Assembly: GCF_000970345.1 (NCBI RefSeq)
Contig: NZ_LAQU01000007.1
Span: 1 to 64,000 of the forward strand
Length of the DNA stretch: 64,000 nt
Reading direction: 5' to 3'
DNA from: Robbsia andropogonis
GTDB taxonomy: Bacteria; Pseudomonadota; Gammaproteobacteria; Burkholderiales; Burkholderiaceae
Shown here: one piece after another, positions 19,422-28,227 of the stretch
Layout of the letters: every line of letters begins with the position of its first letter
Numbering within the stretch: position 1 is the first letter of the stretch
The notes under the pieces: generated by a model
The model's database searches: none
Told to the model about the DNA's origin: nothing
What the model saw: only the letters and a program-made list of their open reading frames with translations
Translations under genes and position numbers: made by a program

Positions 19422-21586
19422 TATTGTTTGCGAGCCCAAAGGTTTTGTAATTGAGCTTGCACTGCGGGATCAAGGTCGTCGAAGTGCAGTCGTCCTTGGT
19501 CCATATCATTGAGTGCGTCGGCGAGTGCTCGTTGTCGAGCCTCGAAACGCTTCTGATCTGCCGGGGTGACATCTCTGTGGACGATCTTAAGCTTCTCTCG
19601 TTGATCTTTTGTTGGGTAAACAAAGCTCAATTCGAAGTTGTGTTGCTTAACGCGTTCGAATTCGTCAATAAGTTGTTGCATTCCTGGTCCGTACCCCAGG
19701 ACCCGTACCCAGGCTTTGCTGCGTGTGATAGCAGTAAATAATCGGTTTCGTATGGTCGACAAATTCCACGCTGATGAGTTACAGTCTTGAGCATTTATAA
19801 TGTACACCATTCCGGCTTCATTGCCTTTGGCTCTGAAAATTCCAGTGAACGTAATGGAGTCGTTGTCACTTTGGAAAAATATATCCGGGTCGGTGTCAAC
19901 GCCGGCTGTATGAGTTTGTATCCCCATGTCCAAGAGGCGACGCCGAATAGGGCCGACCTCTCTCCGAGTGGACGTTGGATCGGGGTTGATAACGACAATA
20001 TCGTCATGCCTTAATTCGTCTTGTTCAAGATTATTTTTTATTGCTTGCGCAAGCCACTCTGCCTGTTCACCGACATTGTCTACTTTTATAAATTGTACTA
20101 GATCGTCCGGGGGAGAATGATTTTCAAGAAATGCCGGGCTTGATTCCTCTGTTCGCGATAGTGTTACATGCGCGCCGTCGTGCAGATCACCGTCACGACG
20201 TCTATATCCAATCTCCTCCCAAAGATGCGGCTGATCAAACATCTGAACGAGTCCAGTGTCTCCATCTTTCGCTGGCGTCCGATAAATTCCAAACCCTAAT
20301 GCGTGTGCCGTGACCAGGACGGGTCTCGAGTTTCGATAGCATTTATTCAGAATAATGTCGCGACGTGAAGAAGTGTCGTTTCCATTTTCAAAACGAACTC
20401 TCGGCGACCCATCTGCTGTTCTTCCAAATATTTCTTCAGGTGGGGGGAGCGATTCGGATGAAAGGCTTTGTAATTCGTCGTATGCATATACGAGGCGCTT
20501 CTCGTCTCCTAGCGCCTCGTAGCAGAGGCGAAGAAATGACGAAGGAAAGTCTTGAGCCTCATCTATTAAAATTACATCGTACAGTGGCTTTCTATCGCGA
20601 ACTTGTGCAAGCGCGTGCTCACAGGCACCTGCAAATACTTTCTCCATTCCAAAGGTATTTTTTGCAGAACTGAAGTCGTAATAATCGATACTGTGAGACC
20701 GACAGAAGTCGTGATAAATACCATCCCGCTCATCTCCGCCGGGCGCCCCCCACGCATTTAATATCCTTAACTGACCCCAGTTCGGCTCTTCCCCCTGTTC
20801 AATACAGAAATTATTGATTAAGCGCCGAAATTGCCCTTTCAGTGAGCGGGTATTAAAGGTAACAGCTATACGCCAATCAGGATGTTGGGCATGCAGGTAC
20901 GCAGCCTTTAGTGCAAGGACAATTGTTTTACCGGAACCGGCAAGACCTCGAATTCTCTGCACGCCCTCGACTGTTTCAAGGACAGCTTTCCCTTGACGGT
21001 TGTCTAACGTAGCGATCGAATCCTCAAGCCGTTTTAGCCGTGCTCCACGGGAGTCGTCGCGAACAATGACGCGTTTAGTACGGCTCGCGCGTATCGACGA
21101 TATGCTCTGGATCGCGGAGACGGCAATTTCATATACACGTTGGTCCGCCGTAGGCCACTCGAGTCTGTCGAGTTCAGCTTGGAGGGATTCTCTGTTTACA
21201 AGTGAATATCCTGGTATTGCGAACCGTCCCACGTCATGTACGCCGGGAGCATAGCTAATCGTGTGTATCGGGATTAACATGTCACGACGGCGCATTAAAT
21301 CGCGATATGTCTTAAGGCGTGCCTCCAGCCTGTTGGCCGCATCATCTTGTCGTGCATCGTAGTCTCCGGGGTCACCGCCTTCAATCAGATCGATGGCGAC
21401 AATTCCCTTCTGTGGCGTCACCAAGATTGCGTCTATCGCATGCCGGCCGTCTGGCGTGCCAATGATTGGGTAGCCAATCATCAACTGCCCATCGATTCCT
21501 TGCGGATGAGAGAAGTAGTTGGCTAAGTCCAGGCTGGCAACTGGCTTGTCGTTAGTCCCGATGACTACTGAAACGGTAGGAGGCAT
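19421..21586 (-). CDS. SF1 (UvrD/PcrA-like) helicase with degenerate NERD-like N-terminal domain
   Basis: A 721-residue protein. Residues about 30-120 resemble a NERD/PD-(D/E)xK-type fold (IDAILVTPQKGIVAIDLIEG, 51-70) but the expected E-x-K is D66-L-I68, so nuclease activity is doubtful. Helicase motifs are intact: Walker A GLAGSGKT (214-221), motif Ia AVTFNTRSLKGQ, Walker B DVILIDEAQDF (337-347), motif III region VYAYDELQSL, motif IV CYRNSRPVLVTAHALG, motif V GIFRAKGNEA (582-591) and motif VI RLFTAITRSK (615-624). Its stop overlaps the start of the DUF2290-like gene. It is the first gene of the pair, in A+T-rich DNA. Such helicases occur in many anti-phage systems; a defence role is inferred. 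Confidence 0.85.
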   Translation of the reverse strand: MPPTVSVVIGTNDKPVASLDLANYFSHPQGIDGQLMIGYPIIGTPDGRHAIDAILVTPQKGIVAIDLIEGGDPGDYDARQDDAANRLEARLKTYRDLMRRRDMLIPIHTISYAPGVHDVGRFAIPGYSLVNRESLQAELDRLEWPTADQRVYEIAVSAIQSISSIRASRTKRVIVRDDSRGARLKRLEDSIATLDNRQGKAVLETVEGVQRIRGLAGSGKTIVLALKAAYLHAQHPDWRIAVTFNTRSLKGQFRRLINNFCIEQGEEPNWGQLRILNAWGAPGGDERDGIYHDFCRSHSIDYYDFSSAKNTFGMEKVFAGACEHALAQVRDRKPLYDVILIDEAQDFPSSFLRLCYEALGDEKRLVYAYDELQSLSSESLPPPEEIFGRTADGSPRVRFENGNDTSSRRDIILNKCYRNSRPVLVTAHALGFGIYRTPAKDGDTGLVQMFDQPHLWEEIGYRRRDGDLHDGAHVTLSRTEESSPAFLENHSPPDDLVQFIKVDNVGEQAEWLAQAIKNNLEQDELRHDDIVVINPDPTSTRREVGPIRRRLLDMGIQTHTAGVDTDPDIFFQSDNDSITFTGIFRAKGNEAGMVYIINAQDCNSSAWNLSTIRNRLFTAITRSKAWVRVLGYGPGMQQLIDEFERVKQHNFELSFVYPTKDQREKLKIVHRDVTPADQKRFEARQRALADALNDMDQGRLHFDDLDPAVQAQLQNLWARKQ

Positions 21587-21745
21587 GGCTGACTATGAAA
21601 ATTGGGACGATAAAGCGTAAGTGTATTACGCGTCGGCTCAGATGATACATTTTACCGGTTTCCGGGACGAAATTTGGCGGATTGGCTGACAGCTAGGCCG
21701 GTATGCCCAGGCATGACTCGGGGATGCGTGCCTTGCTTTGCTTAA

Positions 21746-22024
21746 CGAAAATCGCTCGCTGATTCGCGTGATTTGGAGTCCTGGGCAGCGTGGGCTGCCG
21801 TCAGTTCTCGCACGCTCAGTCGCCGTTTTGTAGCCGAGACTGGATTTAATTTCACCGCCTGGTGCCAACAAGCAAAAATGCTGCGATCTTTGGAAATGTT
21901 GGCATCTGGCATGTCGGTGACGACGATTGCACTCGATCTTGGCTATACCACGGCAAGTGCCTTCACCGGATTGTTCCGGCGGACATTTGGCACGACTCCC
22001 GCCTTATATCGGATCAGCCTTTAA
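21746..22024 (+). pseudogene. AraC-family regulator, C-terminal fragment
   Basis: Ninety-two residues that match the C-terminal double helix-turn-helix of AraC proteins (ESWAAWAAVSSRTLSRRF, then TTIALDLGYTTASAFTGLFR and GTTPALYR). An in-frame stop at 21743-21745 ends the frame upstream and the N-terminal cupin or sensor domain is missing. It sits at the right side of the A+T-rich insertion, so it may have been truncated by that event. Expression as a small protein is not supported by a start or ribosome-binding site. Confidence 0.8.
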
Positions 22025-22093
22025 GCGCCGAGGCGTAATGTGCCGGCTGGCCTATCGCCGAAGTCTTGATCTAATATTTTTTGTGTCCTGCCA

Positions 22094-23230
22094 TCAAAAA
22101 CCCCAGTAGCACACGACATTCAGCCCGGAGCTTTTATCCGATGCATACGGCACGAATCCCTTTGCGCGGCTTCGCGCGTAATCCGTCTGTGCGCTAGCGG
22201 TTTGTGAGCAACTGCCGACGTAGTCCAATGTGGCGATCCAGAAGGGATGCCCGCGTGGCGTCAATTGCATCGCCTGCCATGCGAGTAGTTGTGATTCGGC
22301 GCTTGCGTCATAGGACGGGGCATACACCGATTCGTGTGACACCCCGTCGAGCAAGCTCGCAAACGACACACCACCGGTTGTCCCCAATCGGGTCGTCGTG
22401 CTGGTGGCGTTCTGCATCACAATAACTAGCGAGGGATACTTCTCACGTAATTTTCTTACAAGGTCCAGGCCGCCTTGCGCGCATGTTGCATCGCACGGGC
22501 CGTTTTGCGTAGCCGTACCATGCTCGACAATTTCCATGTTATCCAGGAAGAAGCCATCCGCACCCTGTGCCACCAGTCTTGGAGCAACATAATTGACGAT
22601 CAGGTTTTGATAATCCGTGTTGGACGGATTCATCCATGTTTCATTGGCATAGCCCGAATACGGACCGATTTGCGCCGCGGTGTTGTTGCCGCACCCGATG
22701 AAACCTGACGGGTTTGTTGACCAGTAGCTACGGAACGATTCACAGGAACCAACGTTCAAATAGCTTAAAACGAGATTCGTGCCGCCGTTCTTTAGCGTTG
22801 CCACATCTGTTGTGGAGAAGTTGGCCAAATCGGGATCAAGATCGAGATCCATGATGTGGAAGGTAGCGGCAACCGTCGCCAAGCTCCCCATCGTGCTTGC
22901 CTGTCCGTAGTATGACAACCAGGGGGATCCTGCCACCGTCGCACTCAGGGTTCCGGGTAACGCGGCGTTGCTTGATGTTGCGCTGTTGGCGGACGTGTCG
23001 TTATCCGTGTTATTACTGCCACCGCCGCACGCCGTAACCATCAGCGTGGTGCAGGCCGCGATCCACGTGACTATCGCAGCGCGCCATCGCGTGCCTGTCG
23101 GCGTAGACACGGTGTCACGGGGTTTCACTGCTGATATTGCTTGCTCTCCCGGGTGGTACCGTTTCCGCGTATTTGCCCGCGGTTTTAGCGCAACCCCGTG
23201 CGACTGCCATTTTCCTGAAAATAATTGCAT
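22094..23230 (-). CDS. Lipoprotein with GH114 (endo-alpha-1,4-polygalactosaminidase-like) domain
   Basis: A 378-residue protein with a long leader and a lipobox (TTLMVTAC at about 62-69) followed by GGGSNN, so it is an anchored lipoprotein. The TIM-barrel part has SYLNVGSCESFRSYW, GADGFFLDNMEIVEHG and YAPSYDASAESQLLAW, the pattern of the GH114/TM1410 family, with Asp residues in FFLDN as the likely acid/base. Members hydrolyse galactosamine-rich exopolysaccharides and can disperse or remodel biofilm matrix. The start is uncertain: ATG 23230 has no ribosome-binding site, and a GTG about 34 codons in is possible. Confidence 0.78.
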   Translation of the reverse strand: MQLFSGKWQSHGVALKPRANTRKRYHPGEQAISAVKPRDTVSTPTGTRWRAAIVTWIAACTTLMVTACGGGSNNTDNDTSANSATSSNAALPGTLSATVAGSPWLSYYGQASTMGSLATVAATFHIMDLDLDPDLANFSTTDVATLKNGGTNLVLSYLNVGSCESFRSYWSTNPSGFIGCGNNTAAQIGPYSGYANETWMNPSNTDYQNLIVNYVAPRLVAQGADGFFLDNMEIVEHGTATQNGPCDATCAQGGLDLVRKLREKYPSLVIVMQNATSTTTRLGTTGGVSFASLLDGVSHESVYAPSYDASAESQLLAWQAMQLTPRGHPFWIATLDYVGSCSQTASAQTDYARSRAKGFVPYASDKSSGLNVVCYWGF

Positions 23231-23498
23231 GGTGCGGTTCGCGGTTTCGGTCTTGCGGTGAGATAAATGAACCCTTTAATCACGCAAGAATCATACCGTT
23301 GCTTTCAGGACGCAGGCGATAACGTGCGCACCAAATGCCAAATTATATTGACGAACGCAACATCTTGGATTGAAGCGGCTGTATGAATCGTGCGTTGGAA
23401 TGTGTCGTTCCGTAAAGTACGATGACTGCCCGATATGGCGTCGGCGACAATGCCCGACGTGTCGATGCAAGACAAGATGGCAAACGAGACAACCATTA
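23231..23498. other. Intergenic region upstream of the GH114 gene
   Basis: No credible gene. It is moderately A+T-rich and should hold the promoter of the GH114-like gene (minus strand) and the end of the histidine kinase transcript; no specific element is clear. Confidence 0.5.
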
Positions 23499-24707
23499 TT
23501 ATCGCGGCGTCGTGGGAATCCGCGCGGTAAAGCACGTTCCATCCACCACACTCGATGTCACATCGAGTATGCCGCCATGCGCTTCAACGATCTGCTTGCA
23601 AATGAACAGGCCGAGACCCAGTCCACCACCCGGCGCGCTTGATGCGGGTCGCCAATACGGTTCGAATACCCTGGCCAGCGTATCAGGTGAAATTGGCGTG
23701 CCATGATTGGTGACGCGAATAACGATATCCGTGGCAAGACGGCATACCTGTACCGTGATCGGATGTTCCGTTGCGCCGTGCGTCAACGCATTGCCAAGCA
23801 GGTTGGACAATAATTGTTGCAGGCGCCCAAGGTCGGCGCGGACTGCCGTGATGCTCTCGATATCGCATACGACGTTACGCCCCGGGTTCGCATCGCGCAA
23901 TTCATCGATTGCGGACTGCAGATGGCCGCCGAGGTCGTCGACCGTCTGCAGCGACAACGATAAACCGCCACCCAAACGACCGCGCGCGAAATCCATGACG
24001 TCATCAATCAGGCGGGCCATCCGCGTGACCGTACGCTTTAATCGTTGCCCCGCGGTGACCAATTCCGGATCCGGCCGAATTAACAACATCTGCGCGGTGG
24101 CGTTCACAGCAGATAACGGGTTGCGCAGATCGTGGCCGAGCACGGCAATGAATTGCTCTCGCAGCGCCGCCGTTTCCCGTTCGCTGCTAAGCAGCGCCTC
24201 GGTCGATATCTGGCGTCGTTCATTGTCCAACTGCATGGCAAGCAAGCTTGCAAACACTTCGAACATCCGAATGACACGTGGCGAAGAAACCTGTGCCGGT
24301 CTGGCGTCGATCGCGCATAGATTGCCGAAGTATTCGCCGTTCGGCAATATGATCGGCACAGAGATATAGCTCTCTAGCCCATAGATCGCCGAGGTGTGGT
24401 GATCGCGGTAGATCAGGTCTTCGCTAAAACGGTCGACAACGATTGGCGCGCGCGCCGCGCGTGATTCGTAGCAGAGCGTGGTCTGCAGTTCGAGCTGGCC
24501 GCCCGCCTTCAAACCGAAGTTGATCTTGTCGTGGACCGCACATGCGGTCCAGCTGCTGTCACTGACACGGGCAATCGCGGCGAAACCCATGCCCGTTTCG
24601 TCGCAGATGATTTTCAGAATCGACGGTACGGCGCTGATGCGGCCTACCGCTGCCATATCTCTCGCCAGTTTATCCGGTGAGTCCGCAGTTACTGAAATAT
24701 CATGCAT
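23499..24707 (-). CDS. GAF-domain sensor histidine kinase
   Basis: A 402-residue cytoplasmic kinase without membrane helices. The GAF domain spans about 20-170 (DETGMGFAAIARVSDSSWTA, GLESYISVPIILPNGEYFGN), then HisKA with phospho-acceptor FIAVLGHDLRNPLSAVNA (about residue 209) and the HATPase_c domain with N-box SNLLGNALTHGA and G-box GGGLGLGLFICKQIVEAHGG. No receiver domain or response-regulator gene is adjacent, so its partner is unknown. The GH114 gene downstream in the same direction might be under shared control. Such GAF/HisKA proteins are often light- or redox-linked kinases. Confidence 0.92.
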   Translation of the reverse strand: MHDISVTADSPDKLARDMAAVGRISAVPSILKIICDETGMGFAAIARVSDSSWTACAVHDKINFGLKAGGQLELQTTLCYESRAARAPIVVDRFSEDLIYRDHHTSAIYGLESYISVPIILPNGEYFGNLCAIDARPAQVSSPRVIRMFEVFASLLAMQLDNERRQISTEALLSSERETAALREQFIAVLGHDLRNPLSAVNATAQMLLIRPDPELVTAGQRLKRTVTRMARLIDDVMDFARGRLGGGLSLSLQTVDDLGGHLQSAIDELRDANPGRNVVCDIESITAVRADLGRLQQLLSNLLGNALTHGATEHPITVQVCRLATDIVIRVTNHGTPISPDTLARVFEPYWRPASSAPGGGLGLGLFICKQIVEAHGGILDVTSSVVDGTCFTARIPTTPR

Positions 24708-24898
24708 CGCGTCCCTGTCTGGTTGCCCCTGCTTGTCCGTGCGCGATCAGGCGGGCACTGTAATCGGACCTGCCCGGCATTGGCAGCATTTGCCCTCCGA
24801 CGCCGCATCGCTCCATGTAATAAACATGACGTCACCCCCCGCTGGCATAAGCATGCATCCGCGCAATGATACTGCAACGCCGGGATGGCTCATTCATT

Positions 24899-25801
24899 TC
24901 ATGCCGCCGAGGTGGTTCGTGCCTCGGCGATCAGCCAGTCACGGAAACGCCGAAGGCCCGGACGCCAGGACAGACGGTCCGGCGGGTAACACAGATAGTG
25001 CCCGTCGTCGGCATCGATTCCCACGTCAAACGGTTCGATCAGGGACCCGCCAGCCAGATTATCCCGAATTAAAAATGCCGGGATCAATGCCAGACCCAAG
25101 CCGGCCTGCGCCGCCTGGATCAGAATCGCATACTGTTCAAATCGCGGCCCGGTCATCGCACGCATCTGATGCAAATCGTATTGTCGCGCCCATTTGCCCC
25201 AGGCGGTTTCGGCCTGGCTATGAATCAGCCGTGGGGCCGCCGCCACGTCGCCAACGTGGCGTAACCGGAATCGATCTCGAAAATCTGGCGCGCAGACGAC
25301 GATAAAGCGGCGTCCATCGATATATTCGCTTGTCACCCCTTCCCATTTGCCGTTGCCGTATCGAATCGCGGCGTCCAGGTCTTGCCCAAATGGATCGCCA
25401 TGCGCGAGATGCCTGGCGAAACTCAACGTCACACCGGGCGCGCAGGCGAGAAAGGCTGGCAAGCGCGGCGCCAGCCATTTGCTTGTGAATGTGGGAACGC
25501 TGGCGATCGTCAACAGTTCGCCTTCGCCTCGCGCGGCCAATAGCTCGACCGATGCGTTGCCGATGTTTCGTAACGGCTCCGATACACGGGCGAGATACAG
25601 TGCACCGGACCGTGTCAAAGTCAGTTGACGGCCGTTGCGGATAAACAGGTTCGCGCCGAAAAACGATTCCAGATTCGCAATTTGCCGGCTGATCGCACTG
25701 GGCGTATGGCCCAGTTCACGCGCCGCATGGCTGAAGTTCAAGTGCTTGGCGGATATGGTAAAAGCCAGTAATTCGGCCATGTTCGGATAGTGATGTTTCA
25801 T
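24899..25801 (-). CDS. LysR-family regulator (GcvA-like)
   Basis: A 300-residue regulator with an N-terminal winged helix (LLAFTISAKHLNFSHAAREL, then HTPSAISRQIANLESFFGANLF) and a LysR substrate-binding domain (SKWLAPRLPAFLACAPGVTL, AGLGLALIPAFLI). ATG 25801 is used because it gives the standard LysR N-terminus. It is divergent from the ABC importer operon at 25877-30858 and most likely controls it; the 75-base intergenic gap would carry the shared operator. Confidence 0.92.
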   Translation of the reverse strand: MKHHYPNMAELLAFTISAKHLNFSHAARELGHTPSAISRQIANLESFFGANLFIRNGRQLTLTRSGALYLARVSEPLRNIGNASVELLAARGEGELLTIASVPTFTSKWLAPRLPAFLACAPGVTLSFARHLAHGDPFGQDLDAAIRYGNGKWEGVTSEYIDGRRFIVVCAPDFRDRFRLRHVGDVAAAPRLIHSQAETAWGKWARQYDLHQMRAMTGPRFEQYAILIQAAQAGLGLALIPAFLIRDNLAGGSLIEPFDVGIDADDGHYLCYPPDRLSWRPGLRRFRDWLIAEARTTSAA

Positions 25802-25876
25802 CGTCGATCCGCGTTGTCGAAGGGTGGTGCTGTGCGAAACACGCACAGCACCGTGCCTGCTTTGTAGGTTATTTTC

Positions 25877-26935
25877 ATGACGATGTCATGTCGATTGCCG
25901 ACACTGCACGGGTTGATTCTTCAAACGACCTGCCCCCCCGCCATGGCCCCAACTCCCATCATCACCGCTGCTCGGCAACACCGGCATGCGTCTTTGCGAA
26001 TGGGCAAGTCCGCAATTGGTTCAAGCGACGCGGTTTCGATGGCACCGAACTGCAAGGCTCATGCGCGACCGGGCCGGGGCGCGCCGTCGCGCATTTTCCT
26101 AGCGCTGTTTCTGCTCTATTTGCTGTTGCCGATGGTGCTGGTGCTCATCGGCGCGTTCGGCAGGAGTTGGACAAACACCTTATTGCCTTCAGGCATCACG
26201 TTGGACGGATTTCGCGCACTGCTCGATGACACAAGCTTTCGTCGTGCATTCAATGTCAGTTTGATCGTGGCGTTAAGTTGTTGTGTGGTCACCGCATTGA
26301 TCGGTGTACCGCTGGCTTATGCATTGCATCATGGCGCGCAGGCGGGACATCGTCTGGTATCGCTGTTGGTGCGCATGATTAGCCTGCTGCCCATCGGTGT
26401 TCCAGCACTGACGCTAGGCTTCGGTTATGTCGCGGTGTTCAGCGATGACCCGATGCCATGGATTGGTTCATTGCCGCTGCTAGTGGCGGCACATGTGGTG
26501 TTGACGCTGCCGTACCTGACACAAACGTTGCTCGGCGACTTGCGCCATCTCGGCATCGAAACGCTTGAGACCTGCGCGGCCACCTTGGGGGCAACGCCGT
26601 GGCGCCAATTCACGTCCGTCACGTTGCCGTGCCTGCGTCATAGCATCGTTTCCGGACTGGTCATGGTGGCCGCGCTATCGATTGGCGAATTTCAAATATC
26701 AAACCTGATTGCAGGGTTTCGGTATCGCAATTATCCCGTCGTGCTGCTGCAAGCCTTCTACGGCGCGACCGGACTCGCGTGCGCGGCCACCGTCGTGCTG
26801 TTGTGTCTCGCCGTGGCGGCGACATTGCTTTCGACCGTCGCCGCCGGACGGGAGCGTGCCGCCAATCGGGTCGACCAGGTGAACGACGAGGCGCCGGGTG
26901 CATTGCACGATGCCGGCTCAGGCGCCGTACGTTGA
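25877..26935 (+). CDS. ABC transporter permease (spermidine/iron type, PotC-like)
   Basis: A 352-residue inner-membrane subunit with six hydrophobic segments beginning FLALFLLYLLLPMVLVLIG and the cytoplasmic EAA-type loop ETCAATLGATPWRQFTSVTLP. ATG 25877 has AGGTT seven bases upstream, but the first ~70 residues are polar and unlike the family, so the true start may be an ATG near 26000. First gene of a five-gene plus-strand operon. The family covers polyamines, iron, thiamine, phosphonates and sugar phosphates. Confidence 0.87.
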   Translation: MTMSCRLPTLHGLILQTTCPPAMAPTPIITAARQHRHASLRMGKSAIGSSDAVSMAPNCKAHARPGRGAPSRIFLALFLLYLLLPMVLVLIGAFGRSWTNTLLPSGITLDGFRALLDDTSFRRAFNVSLIVALSCCVVTALIGVPLAYALHHGAQAGHRLVSLLVRMISLLPIGVPALTLGFGYVAVFSDDPMPWIGSLPLLVAAHVVLTLPYLTQTLLGDLRHLGIETLETCAATLGATPWRQFTSVTLPCLRHSIVSGLVMVAALSIGEFQISNLIAGFRYRNYPVVLLQAFYGATGLACAATVVLLCLAVAATLLSTVAAGRERAANRVDQVNDEAPGALHDAGSGAVR

Positions 26936-26944
26936 ACAGGATTT

Positions 26945-28138
26945 ATGGAAACCATCATGTCATCTCAAGCCGTCTCGCCGTCGCTTAATAGCGCTGTCGC
27001 GGACAACGTATCGTCGGGCCTCGCGTTCGAGGCGGTCAGCTATCACTATCCCGACAGCGAGCACGGTATCGAGGAGGTGTCATTCCATGTGCCCCAGGGT
27101 GAGCTGCTAGCGGTCATTGGTCGCAGTGGTTCCGGCAAGTCGACCATCCTGCGATTGACCGCCGGTTTGCTGACGGGACAACAGGGGGTAATCACCATCG
27201 CAGGCCGGGACATCGGTCAGACGCCAGTGTGGCAGCGGGAAGTGGGGATGGTATTTCAGCAGTACGCCTTGTTTCCCCATCTGAACGTGCTGGATAACGT
27301 GGCCTATGGTTTGAAGATGCGCGGTGTCGGTGCCGCGGCACGTTGCACACAGGCCCTGGCAATGCTGGAACGCGTTGGCCTGGAAGCGTATGCGCGGCAG
27401 CGTCCGGTTGCATTGTCGGGTGGTCAGCAGCAACGCGTTGCGCTGGCACGTGCACTCGTTATCGCGCCGCGGGTCCTGCTGCTCGATGAACCGCTTGGCG
27501 CGTTGGATGCGGGCATTCGTCACCAACTACGAGATGAAATTCGAGGTTTGCAGCGCGCGGTGGGTGCTACCACGTTGCTGGTGACGCACGACCAGGAGGA
27601 AGCGCTCAGCATGGCCGATCGTATTGCCGTGGTGGATGGCGGACGTATCTTGCAGGTGGATACGCCGCACGCGCTTTACACCCGCCCGTCGAGCGCCGCG
27701 GTTGCCCGCTTCGTCGGTCAGGCAAGTGTGCTGAGCGGCCGTGTCCATGTGCATGGGCAAGTGGATGTCGGGTTCGGATTCTGGTTTGCCGATACGGGTC
27801 GGTTCCCGCCCGGTGCGCTGGTCGACGTGGTTGTCCGGCCCGAGCACGTCCTGCCGGATCCGCGTCGGCAGGGCATCAACGTGGTCGATGGGTGTTGTAC
27901 CAATATGCGCTACCTCGGGGCCGCATGCCGGTACGACTTTATTCCGGAGCAGGGCATGCAAGTATTGTTGTGCGAAGCGAGTGCCGCCAGCATGCCGTTC
28001 GATCGGCTACCGAATGGTGTCAGCGATTCACGCCTGCCGCAGTCCGTGTCGATCGCGCCAGAGGCCATTCGCGTGCTGCCGCGCGCTGTTGCGGGCAGGG
28101 CCGTACCGTCCGCCTCCATGTCGACGTTTGCAACATGA
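26945..28138 (+). CDS. ABC transporter ATPase (PotA/FbpC-like)
   Basis: A 397-residue nucleotide-binding subunit. Walker A GRSGSGKST, signature LSGGQQQRVALARAL, Walker B VLLLDEPLGALD and switch LVTHDQEEALSMAD are all present; residues after about 240 form a TOBE-type regulatory domain (VARFVGQASVLSGRV, DVVVRPEHVL). ATG 26945 is nine bases after the permease stop; ATG 26957 is an alternative with better-spaced GGAA. It energises both permeases of this operon. Confidence 0.93.
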   Translation: METIMSSQAVSPSLNSAVADNVSSGLAFEAVSYHYPDSEHGIEEVSFHVPQGELLAVIGRSGSGKSTILRLTAGLLTGQQGVITIAGRDIGQTPVWQREVGMVFQQYALFPHLNVLDNVAYGLKMRGVGAAARCTQALAMLERVGLEAYARQRPVALSGGQQQRVALARALVIAPRVLLLDEPLGALDAGIRHQLRDEIRGLQRAVGATTLLVTHDQEEALSMADRIAVVDGGRILQVDTPHALYTRPSSAAVARFVGQASVLSGRVHVHGQVDVGFGFWFADTGRFPPGALVDVVVRPEHVLPDPRRQGINVVDGCCTNMRYLGAACRYDFIPEQGMQVLLCEASAASMPFDRLPNGVSDSRLPQSVSIAPEAIRVLPRAVAGRAVPSASMSTFAT

Positions 28139-28227
28139 GGTCAACGCGCGCGTGTCGTGTCGTCGCCGTTTCATCGATCTGCTAGTGCGCTCACTCCCCC
28201 ATTTTTCCTCTTTTTTAAAATTAAGAC

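Larger units (their letters stand above)
18445..21745. other. Candidate genomic island next to tRNA-Ser
   Basis: This stretch is clearly richer in A+T than its flanks (a 60-base sample at 20521-20580 has 24 G+C) and carries only the helicase/DUF2290-like pair. It begins just after the tRNA-Ser terminator and ends near a truncated AraC gene. No integrase, transposase or direct repeat of the tRNA 3' end was found at the right side, so the mechanism of entry is unknown. The 296 bases 18445-18740 contain a TATAAT-like sequence (18481-18486) and no gene. Boundaries are approximate. Confidence 0.55.

Noticed and set aside
18352-21900. Direct repeat of the tRNA-Ser 3' end (attL/attR)
   Set aside because: No copy of the CCCTCTCCGCCA end was found at the right side of the A+T-rich region, and no integrase gene is present, so tRNA-targeted integration is not demonstrated.
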